A stretch of DNA of 64,000 nucleotides. Source: Catellatospora sp. IY07-71 (GTDB lineage Bacteria > Actinomycetota > Actinomycetes > Mycobacteriales > Micromonosporaceae). The stretch covers positions 7,375,001 through 7,439,000 of the forward strand of contig NZ_AP023360.1 in NCBI RefSeq assembly GCF_018326265.1, written 5' to 3'. Positions 17,405 through 25,955 of the stretch are shown here, piece after piece. How positions within the stretch are numbered: position 1 is the first letter of the stretch; every line of letters starts with the position of its first letter. Position numbers and translations under genes: made by a program. Below the pieces are notes generated by a model. That model made no database searches. It saw only the letters and a program-made list of their open reading frames with translations, and was not told where the DNA came from.

Positions 17405-18244
17405 TCAGTCGGCCCAGACGCGCCTGCCTCGCTGCGTCTGCGCGTGCCTCAACGTGTGGCCGAGCAGGGGGATCACGCGCAGCACTGCCGCCCGGGCCGC
17501 CTGCTCCTCGTGGGCGGGGAAGGCGACCCGGATCAGCCGGCCGCTCTGCCACTGCCGATACGTGACACGCCAGCCGCCCGCCGTGGCGAAATGCACCTCG
17601 TGATCTCCCTGACCGTGGTTCTCGCCACGATCGGTGGTCGGACCGAGCAGACGGCGCAGGCTCCGCGCGCGCTCGCCGAAGCCGCCCTCACCGCCGTCGA
17701 GATACACGTAGACCTCCCGGAGCGGGCGCATGGGCTCGAACCACGCGTCGAGACGCGGCGGCTCGGGCAGCACCTTGTTCGGCAGCTCGTGTGCCAGCCA
17801 CCGGGTCAGCAGCTCCACGGCGCCGCCGTCGAAGCGCTCGTGGCCGCCGTCGCGTTGCTGCCAGACGATGACCGGCCACGTGTCCGGGTCACCGGCTGTC
17901 AGCCAGCACAGGGAGTGGCCGTCGTACGTGCCGCCCCACAGCAGCAGACCGCCCGGCTCCGGATAGAGGGGCCAGGGGTACCAGTCGGGAAACCTCTCCC
18001 GGGCCTCCTGATGACCCGCCAGCAGCGCCTTGTTGCGCAGCATGTTCATGTCGTACCCGGTGAGCGGGTAGGCGAAGAGGTAGTCGAGGAACCGGCCCGC
18101 GCCGTACGCCGACAGCAGCTCCTTGAAGTCGGCAGGCAGCGTGAGGCGCAGTTCGGCCTCACAGGCCGCGAAGTCGTCCGGGTTCGGAACGTCGATCCGT
18201 GCCGGTGGGGCAGGCGCAAGCCGCAGCAGCCGCTCGAGTGACAT
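17405..18244 (-). CDS. SMI1/KNR4 family protein
   Basis: A 279-residue protein whose first 150 residues match the SMI1/KNR4 (SUKH) fold: an early E-x-x-L-x-x-x-LPADFKELLSAYGAGRF block and a later WPVIVWQQRDG region. SUKH proteins often serve as immunity proteins to contact or polymorphic toxins, but also occur alone. No toxin gene is adjacent, so a toxin-immunity role is unproven. The C-terminal 120 residues form a separate region I do not recognise, with a basic, Tyr-rich VTYRQWQSGRLIRV stretch. Confidence 0.75.
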   Translation of the reverse strand: MSLERLLRLAPAPPARIDVPNPDDFAACEAELRLTLPADFKELLSAYGAGRFLDYLFAYPLTGYDMNMLRNKALLAGHQEARERFPDWYPWPLYPEPGGLLLWGGTYDGHSLCWLTAGDPDTWPVIVWQQRDGGHERFDGGAVELLTRWLAHELPNKVLPEPPRLDAWFEPMRPLREVYVYLDGGEGGFGERARSLRRLLGPTTDRGENHGQGDHEVHFATAGGWRVTYRQWQSGRLIRVAFPAHEEQAARAAVLRVIPLLGHTLRHAQTQRGRRVWAD

Positions 18245-18295
18245 GTCCGCGCAGCCTAGCCTGTCACCGCCTCGGCCCGATCCCCTGCGCAGGTC

Positions 18296-18378
18296 AAGAA
18301 GGGCACCTTCTATTACGGAAAACGAGCCGAGCTGCTGCTCGTCTCGCTTCGCGAGCCGACAAAGGTGCCCTTCCTTTC
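18296..18378. repeat. Family A palindromic repeat, copy 2 (interrupted)
   Basis: Left arm AAGAAGGGCACCTTCT, spacer ATTACGGAAAACGA and right arm AAGGTGCCCTTCCTTT are present. About 36 bp (18326-18361), including a small CTCGC-TTC-GCGAG hairpin, are inserted between spacer and right arm. It sits between the divergent SMI1 and aldo-keto reductase genes, 31 bp from the latter. Confidence 0.8.
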
Positions 18379-18408
18379 GCTGGATACGCCAGCACTAGGC
18401 TGATCGTC

Positions 18409-19416
18409 ATGACGTACGTGGCAGAGCCGAAGCGATACGACGACATGATCTACCGCCGGACCGGGCGCAGCGGGCTGAAGCTGCCGGCGATCTCGCTCGG
18501 CCTGTGGCACAACTTCGGCCACGAGCGTCCCGCCGACCGTCAGCGCGAGATCGTGCGGCGCGCGTTCGACCTCGGCGTGACCCACTTCGACCTGGCCAAC
18601 AACTACGGCCCGCCGCCGGGCGCGGCCGAGGAGAACTTCGGCCGGATGCTCGCCACGGACCTGAAGCCGTACCGGGACGAGCTGGTCATCGCGACGAAGG
18701 CCGGCTACGACATGTGGCCCGGCCCGTACGGCGAGTGGGGCTCGCGCAAGTACCTGACCGCGTCGCTGGACCAGTCGCTCCAGCGGATGGGCCTGGACTA
18801 CGTCGACGTCTTCTACTCGCACCGCTTCGACCCGGACACCCCGCTCGAGGAGACGATGGGCGCGCTGGACGCGGCCGTACGCGCGGGCAAGGCGCTGTAC
18901 GTCGGCATCTCCTCGTACACCTCGACCCAGACGCAGCAGGCCGCGGCGATCCTGAAGGACCTGGGCACGCCGCTGCTGATCCACCAGCCGTCGTACTCGA
19001 TGATCAACCGCTGGACCGAGCGGGACGCGCTGCTGGACACCCTGGAGGAGGTCGGCGCGGGCTGCATCGCGTTCTCGCCGCTGGCGCAGGGCCTGCTCAC
19101 CGACCGCTACCTCAACGGCGTGCCGGACGACTCGCGTATCCGCACCAGCCGCTTCCTCAGCGAGGACGCGCTGACCCCGAGCAACCGGGTCAAGGTCGAG
19201 GGCCTCAACGACATCGCCAAGCGGCGCGGGCAGTCGCTCGCGCAGCTCGCGCTGGCCTGGGCGCTGCGCGACGAGCGGATGACCAGCCTGGTCATCGGCG
19301 CGTCCAGCGTCAAGCAGCTGGAGGACAACATCGCGGCGCTGGGCAACCTGCACTTCACGGACGCCGAGCTGACCGAGATCGACCAGTTCGCGACCGAGGC
19401 CGAGATCGTCGTCTAG
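18409..19416 (+). CDS. Aldo/keto reductase (YghZ/L-glyceraldehyde-3-phosphate reductase type)
   Basis: A 335-residue TIM-barrel NADPH-dependent reductase. FDLANNYGPPPGAAEENFGRML carries the catalytic Asp/Tyr, ATKAGYDMWPGPYGEWGSRKYL supplies the catalytic Lys and a loop typical of the YghZ/Kv-beta-like AKR14 group, and FYSHRFDPDTPLEETM the catalytic His region. These enzymes reduce small aldehydes such as glyceraldehyde-3-phosphate or methylglyoxal. ATG start at 18409. The stop overlaps the start of the nucleotidyltransferase gene by one base, so the two are coupled, which is unexpected functionally. Confidence 0.92.
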   Translation: MTYVAEPKRYDDMIYRRTGRSGLKLPAISLGLWHNFGHERPADRQREIVRRAFDLGVTHFDLANNYGPPPGAAEENFGRMLATDLKPYRDELVIATKAGYDMWPGPYGEWGSRKYLTASLDQSLQRMGLDYVDVFYSHRFDPDTPLEETMGALDAAVRAGKALYVGISSYTSTQTQQAAAILKDLGTPLLIHQPSYSMINRWTERDALLDTLEEVGAGCIAFSPLAQGLLTDRYLNGVPDDSRIRTSRFLSEDALTPSNRVKVEGLNDIAKRRGQSLAQLALAWALRDERMTSLVIGASSVKQLEDNIAALGNLHFTDAELTEIDQFATEAEIVV

Positions 19417-20114
19417 TGATCGAGGAGCAGCACCGGCTCGTCCTGGAGCACACCATCCTGTCGGTGGTGGTGGGCTCGCGGGCGTACGGCCTGTCCGGCC
19501 CCGCCTCCGACACCGACCGCCGCGGCGTGTTCGCCGCGCCCACGAGGCTGTTCTGGAGCCTGGACAAGCCGCCGACGCACGTCGACGGCCCGGCCGAGGA
19601 GCAGTTCTCGTGGGAGGTGGAGCGGCTGTGCACGCTGGCGCTCACCGCCAACCCGACGGTGCTGGAGTGCCTCTGGTCGCCGCTGATCGAGAAGCTCACC
19701 CCGACCGGCGAGCGGCTGCTCGCGGTGCGCGGCGCGTTCCTGTCACAGCGGGCCGCCGAGACCTACGGCCGGTACGCCGCGGACCAGTTCGCGAAGCTGC
19801 GGTCGCACCGGGAGCGCACCGGCGAGGTGCGCTGGAAGCAGGCGATGCACATGCTGCGGCTGCTGCGGGCCGGGGCGCACGTGCTGAGCACGGGCGAGGT
19901 GCTGGTCGACGTGTCCGACGAGCGCGACCTGCTGCTATCGGTCAAGCGCGGCGAGGTGCCGTTCGCCGAGGTGTCGGCGCAGGCCGAGCGGCGCTCGGCG
20001 GAACTGGACGCGGCGGCGCGGGACAGCGTGCTGCCTGCCGAGCCGGACCGGATCGCGGTGGACGCGTTCCTGGTCGGCGTACGCGAGGAAGGGCTGGGCT
20101 CACCCGTTCGGTGA
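19416..20114 (+). CDS. RlaP-like (PF10127-type) nucleotidyltransferase 1
   Basis: A 232-residue protein with a polymerase-beta nucleotidyltransferase core: VVVGSRAYGLSGPASDTDRRGVF contains the G-S and D-x-D metal-binding pattern of the family described as predicted nucleotidyltransferases linked to RNA repair (RlaP). A later helical region, RWKQAMHMLRLLRAGAHVL, is also typical. The GTG start overlaps the preceding TAG. A second member lies 1.5 kb downstream beyond a lipoprotein gene. The nucleotide and acceptor are unknown; RNA end modification is the family hypothesis. Confidence 0.8.
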   Translation: MIEEQHRLVLEHTILSVVVGSRAYGLSGPASDTDRRGVFAAPTRLFWSLDKPPTHVDGPAEEQFSWEVERLCTLALTANPTVLECLWSPLIEKLTPTGERLLAVRGAFLSQRAAETYGRYAADQFAKLRSHRERTGEVRWKQAMHMLRLLRAGAHVLSTGEVLVDVSDERDLLLSVKRGEVPFAEVSAQAERRSAELDAAARDSVLPAEPDRIAVDAFLVGVREEGLGSPVR

Positions 20115-20175
20115 CCGCCTCCCGACAGTCGGGTGATCTTACGACGGTGGACGGTCGTCACGGATACTGACCGGC

Positions 20176-21666
20176 GTGAAACGACCCCTCGCCGTGCTCA
20201 CCGCCGCCCTGTTCGCGCTCGCCGTCGCCGCGTGCGACTCGGCCGCGCCGGAGCCCTCGTTCGTGCCGCCGTCGGCGGCGGCCCCGTCGGGCGGCGTCCC
20301 GGAGCCGAAACCGGCCGAGTTCACCGGCTGGCACGACCCGGCGAACTCGGGCAAGCCGTGGGGCGACAAGGTGCAGGGCCTGCTCACCTTCCGCGGCAAC
20401 CCGACGCGCAGCTTCTACGGCACCGGGCCGATGCCGAAGGAGCAGCCCGAGGAGCTGTGGAAGTTCCCGAAGTCGGGGCAGATGTGCCGCAACTCGAAGG
20501 ACGAGACCGGCGTGCGGCTGTGGTGCGGCATGGGCTGGACCGGGCAGCCCGCCGTGTTCGAGCGTGACGGGCGCACCTGGCTGGTGTTCGGCGCGTACGA
20601 CGGCAACGTGCACTTCCTGGACGCCGAGACCGGCGAGCGCATCCTGCCCGACTTCCCCACCGGCGACATCATCAAGGGTTCGGTGACCGTCGACCCGGAC
20701 GGCTTCCCGCTGCTCTACACCGGCTCGCGGGACAACTTCTTCCGCATCATCGCGATGGACCGCGACAAGCCAAAGGAGCTGTTCAAGCTCGACGCGTACG
20801 CGGTCAAGCCGACGATGTGGAACAACGACTGGGACAGCTCGCCCATCGTCATCGACGACTACGTGTTCGAGGGCGGCGAGAACAGCCAGTTCCACGTGCT
20901 CAAGCTCAACCGGAAGTACGACGGCCAGGGCAAGGTCACGGTCAAGCCGGAGCTGGTGTGGCACACCCCCGGCTGGGACGCGCAGCTGCTCAAGGACGCC
21001 GGGCACCAGACCGTGTCGATCGAGAACTCGGTGAACGTCACCGGCAACACCATCTACTTCGCCAACTCGGCCGGGCTGGTGCAGGGCTGGGACATCAGCG
21101 GGCTGAAGGAGGGGAAGAAGCCCAAGCGGGTGCTGCGCTTCTGGACCGGCGACGACACCGACGGCTCGATCGTCTCCGACGAGCAGGGCATGCTCTACGT
21201 CGGCTCGCAGTACGAGAAGGGCAACGCCCGGTCCAAGGCGATGGGCCAGATGATGAAGCTGGACCCGAGCAAGCCCGACGACCCGGTGGTGTGGAAGGTC
21301 GACGACCACGCGGCCAAGCCCGCGGGCATCTACAGCACCGTCGCGCTGCACAAGGACATCGTGATCTACGGTACGCACCTCGGCGAGCTGGTCGGGATCG
21401 ACCGGATGAGCGGCGAGGTGCGCTGGCGGCACCGGCTGGCCGGCCTGGGCCACGGCTCGCCCGTCATCGTCGACGACGTGCTCATCATCGGTGACTGCAG
21501 CCGGGGCTACCTGCACGCGTTCGACGTCGCCGACACCTCGGCCGCGCCGAAGCCGCTGTGGAAGATCAAGCCGGGGCTGTGCATCGAGTCGACCCCGGCC
21601 GTGTGGAAGGGCCGCATCTACGTCGGCACCCGCGCGGGCCAGATCCACGCCCTGGGCGTCCGGTGA
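20176..21666 (+). CDS. PQQ-type beta-propeller lipoprotein
   Basis: A 496-residue exported lipoprotein: a signal peptide with lipobox AVAAC (Cys about residue 20), a Pro/Ala linker, then repeated four-stranded blades with W-containing PQQ-like repeats (GNVHFLDAETGERI, GELVGIDRMSGEVRWRH, GYLHAFDVADTSAAPKPLWKI, AGQIHALGV). It lacks obvious PQQ-enzyme catalytic motifs, so it is probably a binding or scaffold propeller on the outer face of the membrane. Its stop overlaps the start of the second nucleotidyltransferase (GTGA), so the two are translationally coupled. Confidence 0.88.
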   Translation: MKRPLAVLTAALFALAVAACDSAAPEPSFVPPSAAAPSGGVPEPKPAEFTGWHDPANSGKPWGDKVQGLLTFRGNPTRSFYGTGPMPKEQPEELWKFPKSGQMCRNSKDETGVRLWCGMGWTGQPAVFERDGRTWLVFGAYDGNVHFLDAETGERILPDFPTGDIIKGSVTVDPDGFPLLYTGSRDNFFRIIAMDRDKPKELFKLDAYAVKPTMWNNDWDSSPIVIDDYVFEGGENSQFHVLKLNRKYDGQGKVTVKPELVWHTPGWDAQLLKDAGHQTVSIENSVNVTGNTIYFANSAGLVQGWDISGLKEGKKPKRVLRFWTGDDTDGSIVSDEQGMLYVGSQYEKGNARSKAMGQMMKLDPSKPDDPVVWKVDDHAAKPAGIYSTVALHKDIVIYGTHLGELVGIDRMSGEVRWRHRLAGLGHGSPVIVDDVLIIGDCSRGYLHAFDVADTSAAPKPLWKIKPGLCIESTPAVWKGRIYVGTRAGQIHALGVR

Positions 21667-22424
21667 CGATCACGGTCCCCGACTGGGCCGGGCAGGTCGC
21701 CGACGAGCAGCCGTACCCGATGGTCTTCGCCACGATCAGCGGGGCGCACCTGTACGGGTTCGCCTCGGTCGACTCCGATGTGGACCTGCGCGCCGCGCAC
21801 GTGCTGCCGATCAGCGAGGTCGCCGGGCTGCGGCACGGCCCGGAGACGATCAACCACATCGGCGACCGGGACGGCGTCGAGCTGGACCTGGTCACCCACG
21901 ACCTGGCCAAGTGCGCCCGGCTGCTGCTGGGCCGCAGCGGCGACGTGCTGGAGCAGGTGACCTCGCCGCTGGTGGTACGCACCTCCCCGCTGCACGAGGA
22001 GCTGCTGTCGCTGGTGCCCGGCTGTCTCACCGACGGCTACGGCGCCCACTACCTGGGCTTCTCCATCTCCTCGGAGAAGCTGTTCGCGAAGACCGGCGAG
22101 CTCAAGCCCGCCCTCTACCTGCTGCGGACGCTGGCCACCGGGCTGCACCTGATGCGCACCGGACAGGTCCAGGCCGACCTGAACCTGCTGTGGCAGGACG
22201 CGCGGCTGCCGTACGTGCCGGACCTGATCGCCGCCAAGCGCCAGGGCGAGCACCGCCCGCTCGGCGTGGACCCCGGCCTGCCCACCCCTGACGCGATCAT
22301 GGCGGACGTGGTCCGGCTACGGGCGGAGCTGACGGACGCGAAGGCGGCGACCGGGCTGCCCCAGCAGCCGGCCGCCGCCGACGCCCTGCACGAACTCGTC
22401 GTGCGGGCCCGCCTGCGCCCCTGA
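21663..22424 (+). CDS. RlaP-like (PF10127-type) nucleotidyltransferase 2
   Basis: A 253-residue paralogue of the nucleotidyltransferase at 19416, with FATISGAHLYGFASVDSDVD as the G-S/A...D-x-D core and GVELDLVTHDLAK supplying a third acidic position. GTG start, overlapping the preceding stop by 4 bp. Followed by a perfect 11-bp hairpin that also serves the converging small gene. The S-to-A change in the usual GSR/GSH motif is notable, but the two aspartates of D-x-D are kept, so activity remains likely. Substrate unknown. Confidence 0.8.
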   Translation: MTITVPDWAGQVADEQPYPMVFATISGAHLYGFASVDSDVDLRAAHVLPISEVAGLRHGPETINHIGDRDGVELDLVTHDLAKCARLLLGRSGDVLEQVTSPLVVRTSPLHEELLSLVPGCLTDGYGAHYLGFSISSEKLFAKTGELKPALYLLRTLATGLHLMRTGQVQADLNLLWQDARLPYVPDLIAAKRQGEHRPLGVDPGLPTPDAIMADVVRLRAELTDAKAATGLPQQPAAADALHELVVRARLRP

Positions 22425-22426
22425 CC

Positions 22427-22460
22427 GGCGCAGGCGGGGGTTCTCGTTACCGCCTGCGCC
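22427..22460. terminator. Bidirectional terminator hairpin
   Basis: A perfect 11-bp stem (GGCGCAGGCGG/CCGCCTGCGCC) with a 12-nt loop, 3 bp after the nucleotidyltransferase stop. It overlaps the 3' end of the converging small membrane-protein gene. Confidence 0.7.
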
Positions 22461-22629
22461 AGTTGCGCCCGCGCACCGCGGTCGCGAAACCGGCCAGGTG
22501 CAGGGCGACGAACAGCAGACCCGTGATGGTCAGCGTGCCGGGGGTGAACAGCGGCTCCAGACCCTCGCCGAGCAGGTCCAGCAGCAGCGCGAAGCCGAAG
22601 CAGATCGCCGCGATGATCGCGAACATCAT
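22447..22629 (-). CDS. Small two-helix membrane protein
   Basis: A 60-residue protein with two hydrophobic segments (about 2-20 and 30-50) and a basic C-terminus RGRNWRRR. This topology recurs in short actinomycete membrane proteins of unknown function. I do not recognise a named family. Coding is supported by the regular membrane pattern, the ATG start and the terminator hairpin at its end. Confidence 0.6.
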   Translation of the reverse strand: MMFAIIAAICFGFALLLDLLGEGLEPLFTPGTLTITGLLFVALHLAGFATAVRGRNWRRR

Positions 22630-22709
22630 GACTCCAATGAGGTCGGTAAGGGTGGCTCACTGGCAGTGAGGTGTCCACGAGACCGGTCCCGTAAACCTGG
22701 CCGTGCTCC

Positions 22710-23678
22710 TCAGCGCAGCGGCACCTGCAGGCGGCCCTGCTCGGTGACGGTTACCTGGGTGCCGAACTCGGCGCAGGCCTTGCCGAACCGCCAGCCGACC
22801 CACTCCGCCTCGTGCGGCACGGCCGGGCGGGTGCGGGTGAAGTCCAGCGCCAGCGGCACGGCCTCGGCCGACACCGGCCCCTGCGCGTCCACGGTCACCT
22901 CGAACAGCAGCCCGAGGTCGTTGCGCAGCCGCGGGTCCACCGCGTAGTCGTCCACGAAGTCGCCCATGTCGTACAGCACCGGACCCTGCACGCCGTGGAA
23001 CACGTGCGCGGAGTGCCCCGCGACCAGCGTCGCACCGGCCGCGAGCAGCTGCGTGGCCGCCTCCCGCACGTGCGGCACCGGGCCGGGCGTCAGGTTCGGC
23101 CCCCAGTGCGGCGTCACCAGCGCCAGGTCGACCTGCGCCGCCATCTCGGCGACCAGCTCGGACAGCCACCCCGGGACGCCGTCGCGCAGGTCCGCGTACG
23201 CCACCCCCGGCCCCAGCTCGGTGGCCGCGAAGTCCGCCGGATGGTCGGTCACCCCGAGCACCCCGACCCGCAGGCCGCCGGCCTCCAGCAGGCGCCACGC
23301 CCGCGCTCGCGCCAGATCCGGCCCGGCCCCCACCACGGCGATCCCGGCGCGTTCCAGATGCTCCAGCGTGTCGCCGAGCGCCTCGACCCCGAAGTCCAGC
23401 GCATGGTTGTTCGCCAGCGTCACGCAGTCCACGCCCAGCCACGCCAGCAGCCCCGCCGCCCGCGGCGGCGCCCGGAAGAAGAACGGCTTACCCGGCGCGG
23501 GCCACGGCTCCCCCCGGTCGGAGATGCAGCACTCCAGATTCACCACGCACAGATCCGCCCCCGCGGTGATCTCCCGAACCGCCCCCGTGACGATCTCCTC
23601 GTACGCCGCGTGCCCGATCGTCAGCCGCTCGGCGACACAACGCCCCAGCATCGTGTCCCCCGCCAGCACGACCTTCAC
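22710..23678 (-). CDS. CapA family metallophosphatase-like protein
   Basis: About 322 residues of the CapA/PgsA fold. Landmarks are VVLAGDTMLGR at the N-terminus, ADLCVVNLECCISDRG, DCVTLANNHALDFG and VTPHWGPNL, with GHSAHVFHGVQ later; these supply the Asp, Asn and His metal ligands. The family is named for poly-gamma-glutamate capsule synthesis but is widely distributed, and most members have unknown substrates. No pgsB/C partners are present and no signal peptide is seen, so a capsule role is unlikely. The GTG start at 23678 follows GGGGG. Confidence 0.88.
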   Translation of the reverse strand: MKVVLAGDTMLGRCVAERLTIGHAAYEEIVTGAVREITAGADLCVVNLECCISDRGEPWPAPGKPFFFRAPPRAAGLLAWLGVDCVTLANNHALDFGVEALGDTLEHLERAGIAVVGAGPDLARARAWRLLEAGGLRVGVLGVTDHPADFAATELGPGVAYADLRDGVPGWLSELVAEMAAQVDLALVTPHWGPNLTPGPVPHVREAATQLLAAGATLVAGHSAHVFHGVQGPVLYDMGDFVDDYAVDPRLRNDLGLLFEVTVDAQGPVSAEAVPLALDFTRTRPAVPHEAEWVGWRFGKACAEFGTQVTVTEQGRLQVPLR

Positions 23679-23711
23679 GCCCCCATTCTCCTCCGCGCGC
23701 ACCGCCGCGTC

Positions 23712-23731
23712 GATCTTGCGTACACAAGATC
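23712..23731. repeat. Short inverted repeat with GATC tips
   Basis: GATCTTG-6 nt-CAAGATC, followed at once by CCCTGCCAGGG. Lies between the divergent CapA and M50 protease genes. It may be a remnant of a larger palindrome or an operator. Confidence 0.4.
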
Positions 23732-23779
23732 CCTGCCAGGGAGCCCCGCGAGGGATGATGGGGTGGGCGAGGAGGCGGG

Positions 23780-24913
23780 ATGCGGCCGACGCTGAGGCTG
23801 GGCAACATCGCCGGCATCCCGGTCGGCGTGCACTGGTCAGTGCTCCTGATCATGCTGCTGCTGGGCCAGGGGCTGGCGACCGCCGTGCTGCCCGCGGGCG
23901 CGCCCGGCCGCTCGGCTCTGGCGTACTGGACCGTCGCCGTCGCCGTCACCGTGCTGTTCCTGATCTCCCTGCTCGCCCACGAGCTCAGCCACGCCGTCGT
24001 CGCCCGCCACTACGGCGTGCCCGTCCGCCGGATCACCCTGTGGCTGCTCGGCGGCGTCGCGGAGCTGGAGGCCGAGCCGCCGCACGCCCGCGCCGACCTG
24101 CTCGTCGCCATCGCCGGGCCGCTGGCCAGCCTCGGTGCCGCCGCCGTCTTCGGCGCCGCCGCGGGCGGCGTCTACCTCACCGGGATGGCCCCGCTCGCCT
24201 GGGTCGCGCTGGGCTGGCTCGCCCTGGTCAACGCGGTGCTCGCGGTGTTCAACCTGCTGCCCGGCGCGCCCCTGGACGGCGGCCGGGTGCTGCGCGCCGC
24301 CCTGTGGTGGTGGCGCGGCGACCGCGCCTTCGCCGCCCGCACCGCCGCCCGCGTCGGGCTGGGCGTCAGCATCCTGCTGATCGCCGTCGGCACCATGCAG
24401 ATCTTCTGGACCGCCGACCTCGGCGGCCTGTGGCTGATCCTGCTCGGCTGGTTCCTGTTCTTCGCGGGCCAGGCCGAGCAGGCAGACGCGCGGCTGCGCA
24501 GCGCGCTGGGCGGGCTCGCCGTCCGCGACGCGATGACCCCGCCACTGGTCAGCGGCTACGTCACCCAGCACCTGCTCGACTTCGCCGAGACCGCCGCGGT
24601 CCGGCCGGCCGACGCGTACCCGGTCCTCGACCCCGACGGCCGCCCCTGCGGCCTGGTCACGCTCTTCGCCATGGCCCGCGTCCCCGAGGCCCGCCGCCCC
24701 GACACCACCCTGCGCGACCTCCGCATCCCCCTCGACCGCCTCGCCGTCCTCACCCCCGACACGCCCCTGGAGGACGCCGCCCGCCGCGTCACCGCCTCCC
24801 GCCTTCCCGCCCTCGTCCTCGACCAGGGCATCCTGGTCGGTCTCCTCACCACCGCCGACCTCAACCGCACCATCGACCTCGCCACCCTCAAGCAAGGAAG
24901 GGCACCCTCTTAA
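23780..24913 (+). CDS. Site-2 protease (M50B) family metalloprotease with C-terminal CBS-like domain
   Basis: A 377-residue membrane protease. [13 protein letters not shown] (His67, Glu68, His71) is the HExxH zinc site and [18 protein letters not shown] supplies the third ligand (Asp). Five or six membrane helices occupy residues 15-235. The C-terminal 130 residues form a divergent CBS pair, as in the Rv2625c/SpoIVFB-like group. Such proteases cut membrane substrates, typically anti-sigma factors. The last residues, KQGRAPS and the TAA stop, are encoded by the left arm of a family A repeat. Confidence 0.9.
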   Translation: MRPTLRLGNIAGIPVGVHWSVLLIMLLLGQGLATAVLPAGAPGRSALAYWTVAVAVTVLFLISLLAHELSHAVVARHYGVPVRRITLWLLGGVAELEAEPPHARADLLVAIAGPLASLGAAAVFGAAAGGVYLTGMAPLAWVALGWLALVNAVLAVFNLLPGAPLDGGRVLRAALWWWRGDRAFAARTAARVGLGVSILLIAVGTMQIFWTADLGGLWLILLGWFLFFAGQAEQADARLRSALGGLAVRDAMTPPLVSGYVTQHLLDFAETAAVRPADAYPVLDPDGRPCGLVTLFAMARVPEARRPDTTLRDLRIPLDRLAVLTPDTPLEDAARRVTASRLPALVLDQGILVGLLTTADLNRTIDLATLKQGRAPS

Positions 24914-24945
24914 CGCTTTCCGTAGAGGAAGGGCACCTTCTTAAC
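24894..24945. repeat. Family A palindromic repeat, copy 3
   Basis: AAGGAAGGGCACCCTCTTAA, spacer CGCTTTCCGTAG, then AGGAAGGGCACCTTCTTAAC. Here the arms are in direct orientation because each arm is itself near-palindromic. It provides the stop codon of the M50 protease gene. Confidence 0.85.
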
Positions 24946-25122
24946 CTCTGCCGGTCGGCGACCCGGCGGATGTCCATTCGGAACGCCGGCCGGTCGGTCG
25001 GGGGCACCGCGGGCGGCGCAGGGCGCTACGGCAGTTGCGGCCGGATCTGGGCAATACAGGAGTATCGCCGCGCCCTTTCGGGTAGATGTCGTCTCGTGAC
25101 GTGATCCACCTTGGGAGGAAAG

Positions 25123-25791
25123 ATGACCCAGACCGCAGCCGGCGGCACCACCCGCCAGCGCAAGTCCACCACCGCCGCCAAGAAGGCCACGAAGGCCGTC
25201 AAGGCGACGAAGACCACGGCCTCCGCCGCGTCGAAGAGCGCGACCAAGACCGCGACCGCGACTGCGACCGCCAAGAAGCCCACGGGCAAGAAGTCGATGC
25301 CCGCGACGGCCACCGGCCAGGACGCGATCGCCATGCTCAAGGACGACCACAAGGTCGTCGAGAAGCTGTTCAAGCAGTTCGAGAAGGCCGGCGACTCCGC
25401 GTACGCCAAGAAGCGCCAGATCGTCGACGAGGTGATCAAGGAACTCACCACGCACGCGTACATCGAGGAGACGCTGTTCTACCCGACGGCCCGCAAGGCC
25501 GCCCCGGAGACCGGCGAGCACGTGCTGGAGAGCGTCGAGGAGCACCACGTGGTGGCGTGGATGCTCTCGGAGCTGATGAGCACCGACCCGCGTGACGAGC
25601 GCTTCGACGCCAAGATGATGGTGCTGATGGAGAACGTCCGCCACCACGTCGAGGAGGAGGAGAAGGAGTGGTTCCCCGAGGTCCGCAAGGCGATGAGCCG
25701 GAGTGACCTCAAGGAGCTGGGCGCCAAGATGGAGGCCGCCAAGAGCAAGGCCCCGGCCGACCCGCTCGCGCTGAGCAGCGCCAAGTCCTGA
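25123..25791 (+). CDS. Hemerythrin domain protein with Lys/Ala-rich N-terminal tail
   Basis: A 222-residue protein. Residues 1-62 are almost entirely Lys, Ala and Thr with AAKKATKAVKATK-type repeats resembling histone H1 or bacterial HctB/HupS tails. Residues 68-195 are a four-helix hemerythrin domain with LKDDHKVVEKLF, ELTTHAYIEETLFYP, EEHHVVAWML and HHVEEEEKEWFPEV, which contain the expected iron-ligand His and Glu residues. Hemerythrins bind a di-iron centre for oxygen or NO sensing, or iron storage. The tail suggests DNA association, which is inference. ATG at 25123 follows GGGAGGAAAG. Confidence 0.9.
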   Translation: MTQTAAGGTTRQRKSTTAAKKATKAVKATKTTASAASKSATKTATATATAKKPTGKKSMPATATGQDAIAMLKDDHKVVEKLFKQFEKAGDSAYAKKRQIVDEVIKELTTHAYIEETLFYPTARKAAPETGEHVLESVEEHHVVAWMLSELMSTDPRDERFDAKMMVLMENVRHHVEEEEKEWFPEVRKAMSRSDLKELGAKMEAAKSKAPADPLALSSAKS

Positions 25792-25808
25792 CCCGCACAC
25801 CTGCCGCG

Positions 25809-25837
25809 CCGCCCCTGACGCCCGCCGTCAGGGGCGG
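25809..25837 (+). terminator. Terminator after the hemerythrin gene
   Basis: A perfect 12-bp stem CCGCCCCTGACG/CGTCAGGGGCGG with a 5-nt loop, 17 bp after the stop codon and followed by a short T-containing stretch. Confidence 0.75.
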
Positions 25838-25901
25838 CGGCTCGGTTTCGGGGACGCCCTCGGCTCGCGCGACCCGCGGTGAAGACGCCACTCCGGCAGG
25901 C

Positions 25902-25955
25902 GTTAAGAAGGTGCCCTTCCTCTACGGAAAGCGTTAAGAAGGTGCCCTTCCTTTC
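25902..25955. repeat. Family A palindromic repeat, copy 4
   Basis: GTTAAGAAGGTGCCCTTCCT, spacer CTACGGAAAGC and a second GTTAAGAAGGTGCCCTTCCT. It encodes the end of the DUF72 gene on the minus strand, including the GRAPS tail and the TAA. Confidence 0.85.

Noticed and set aside
17405-18244. Toxin-immunity locus around the SMI1/KNR4 gene
   Set aside because: No polymorphic toxin, WXG100 or secretion gene is adjacent; SUKH proteins also occur alone.
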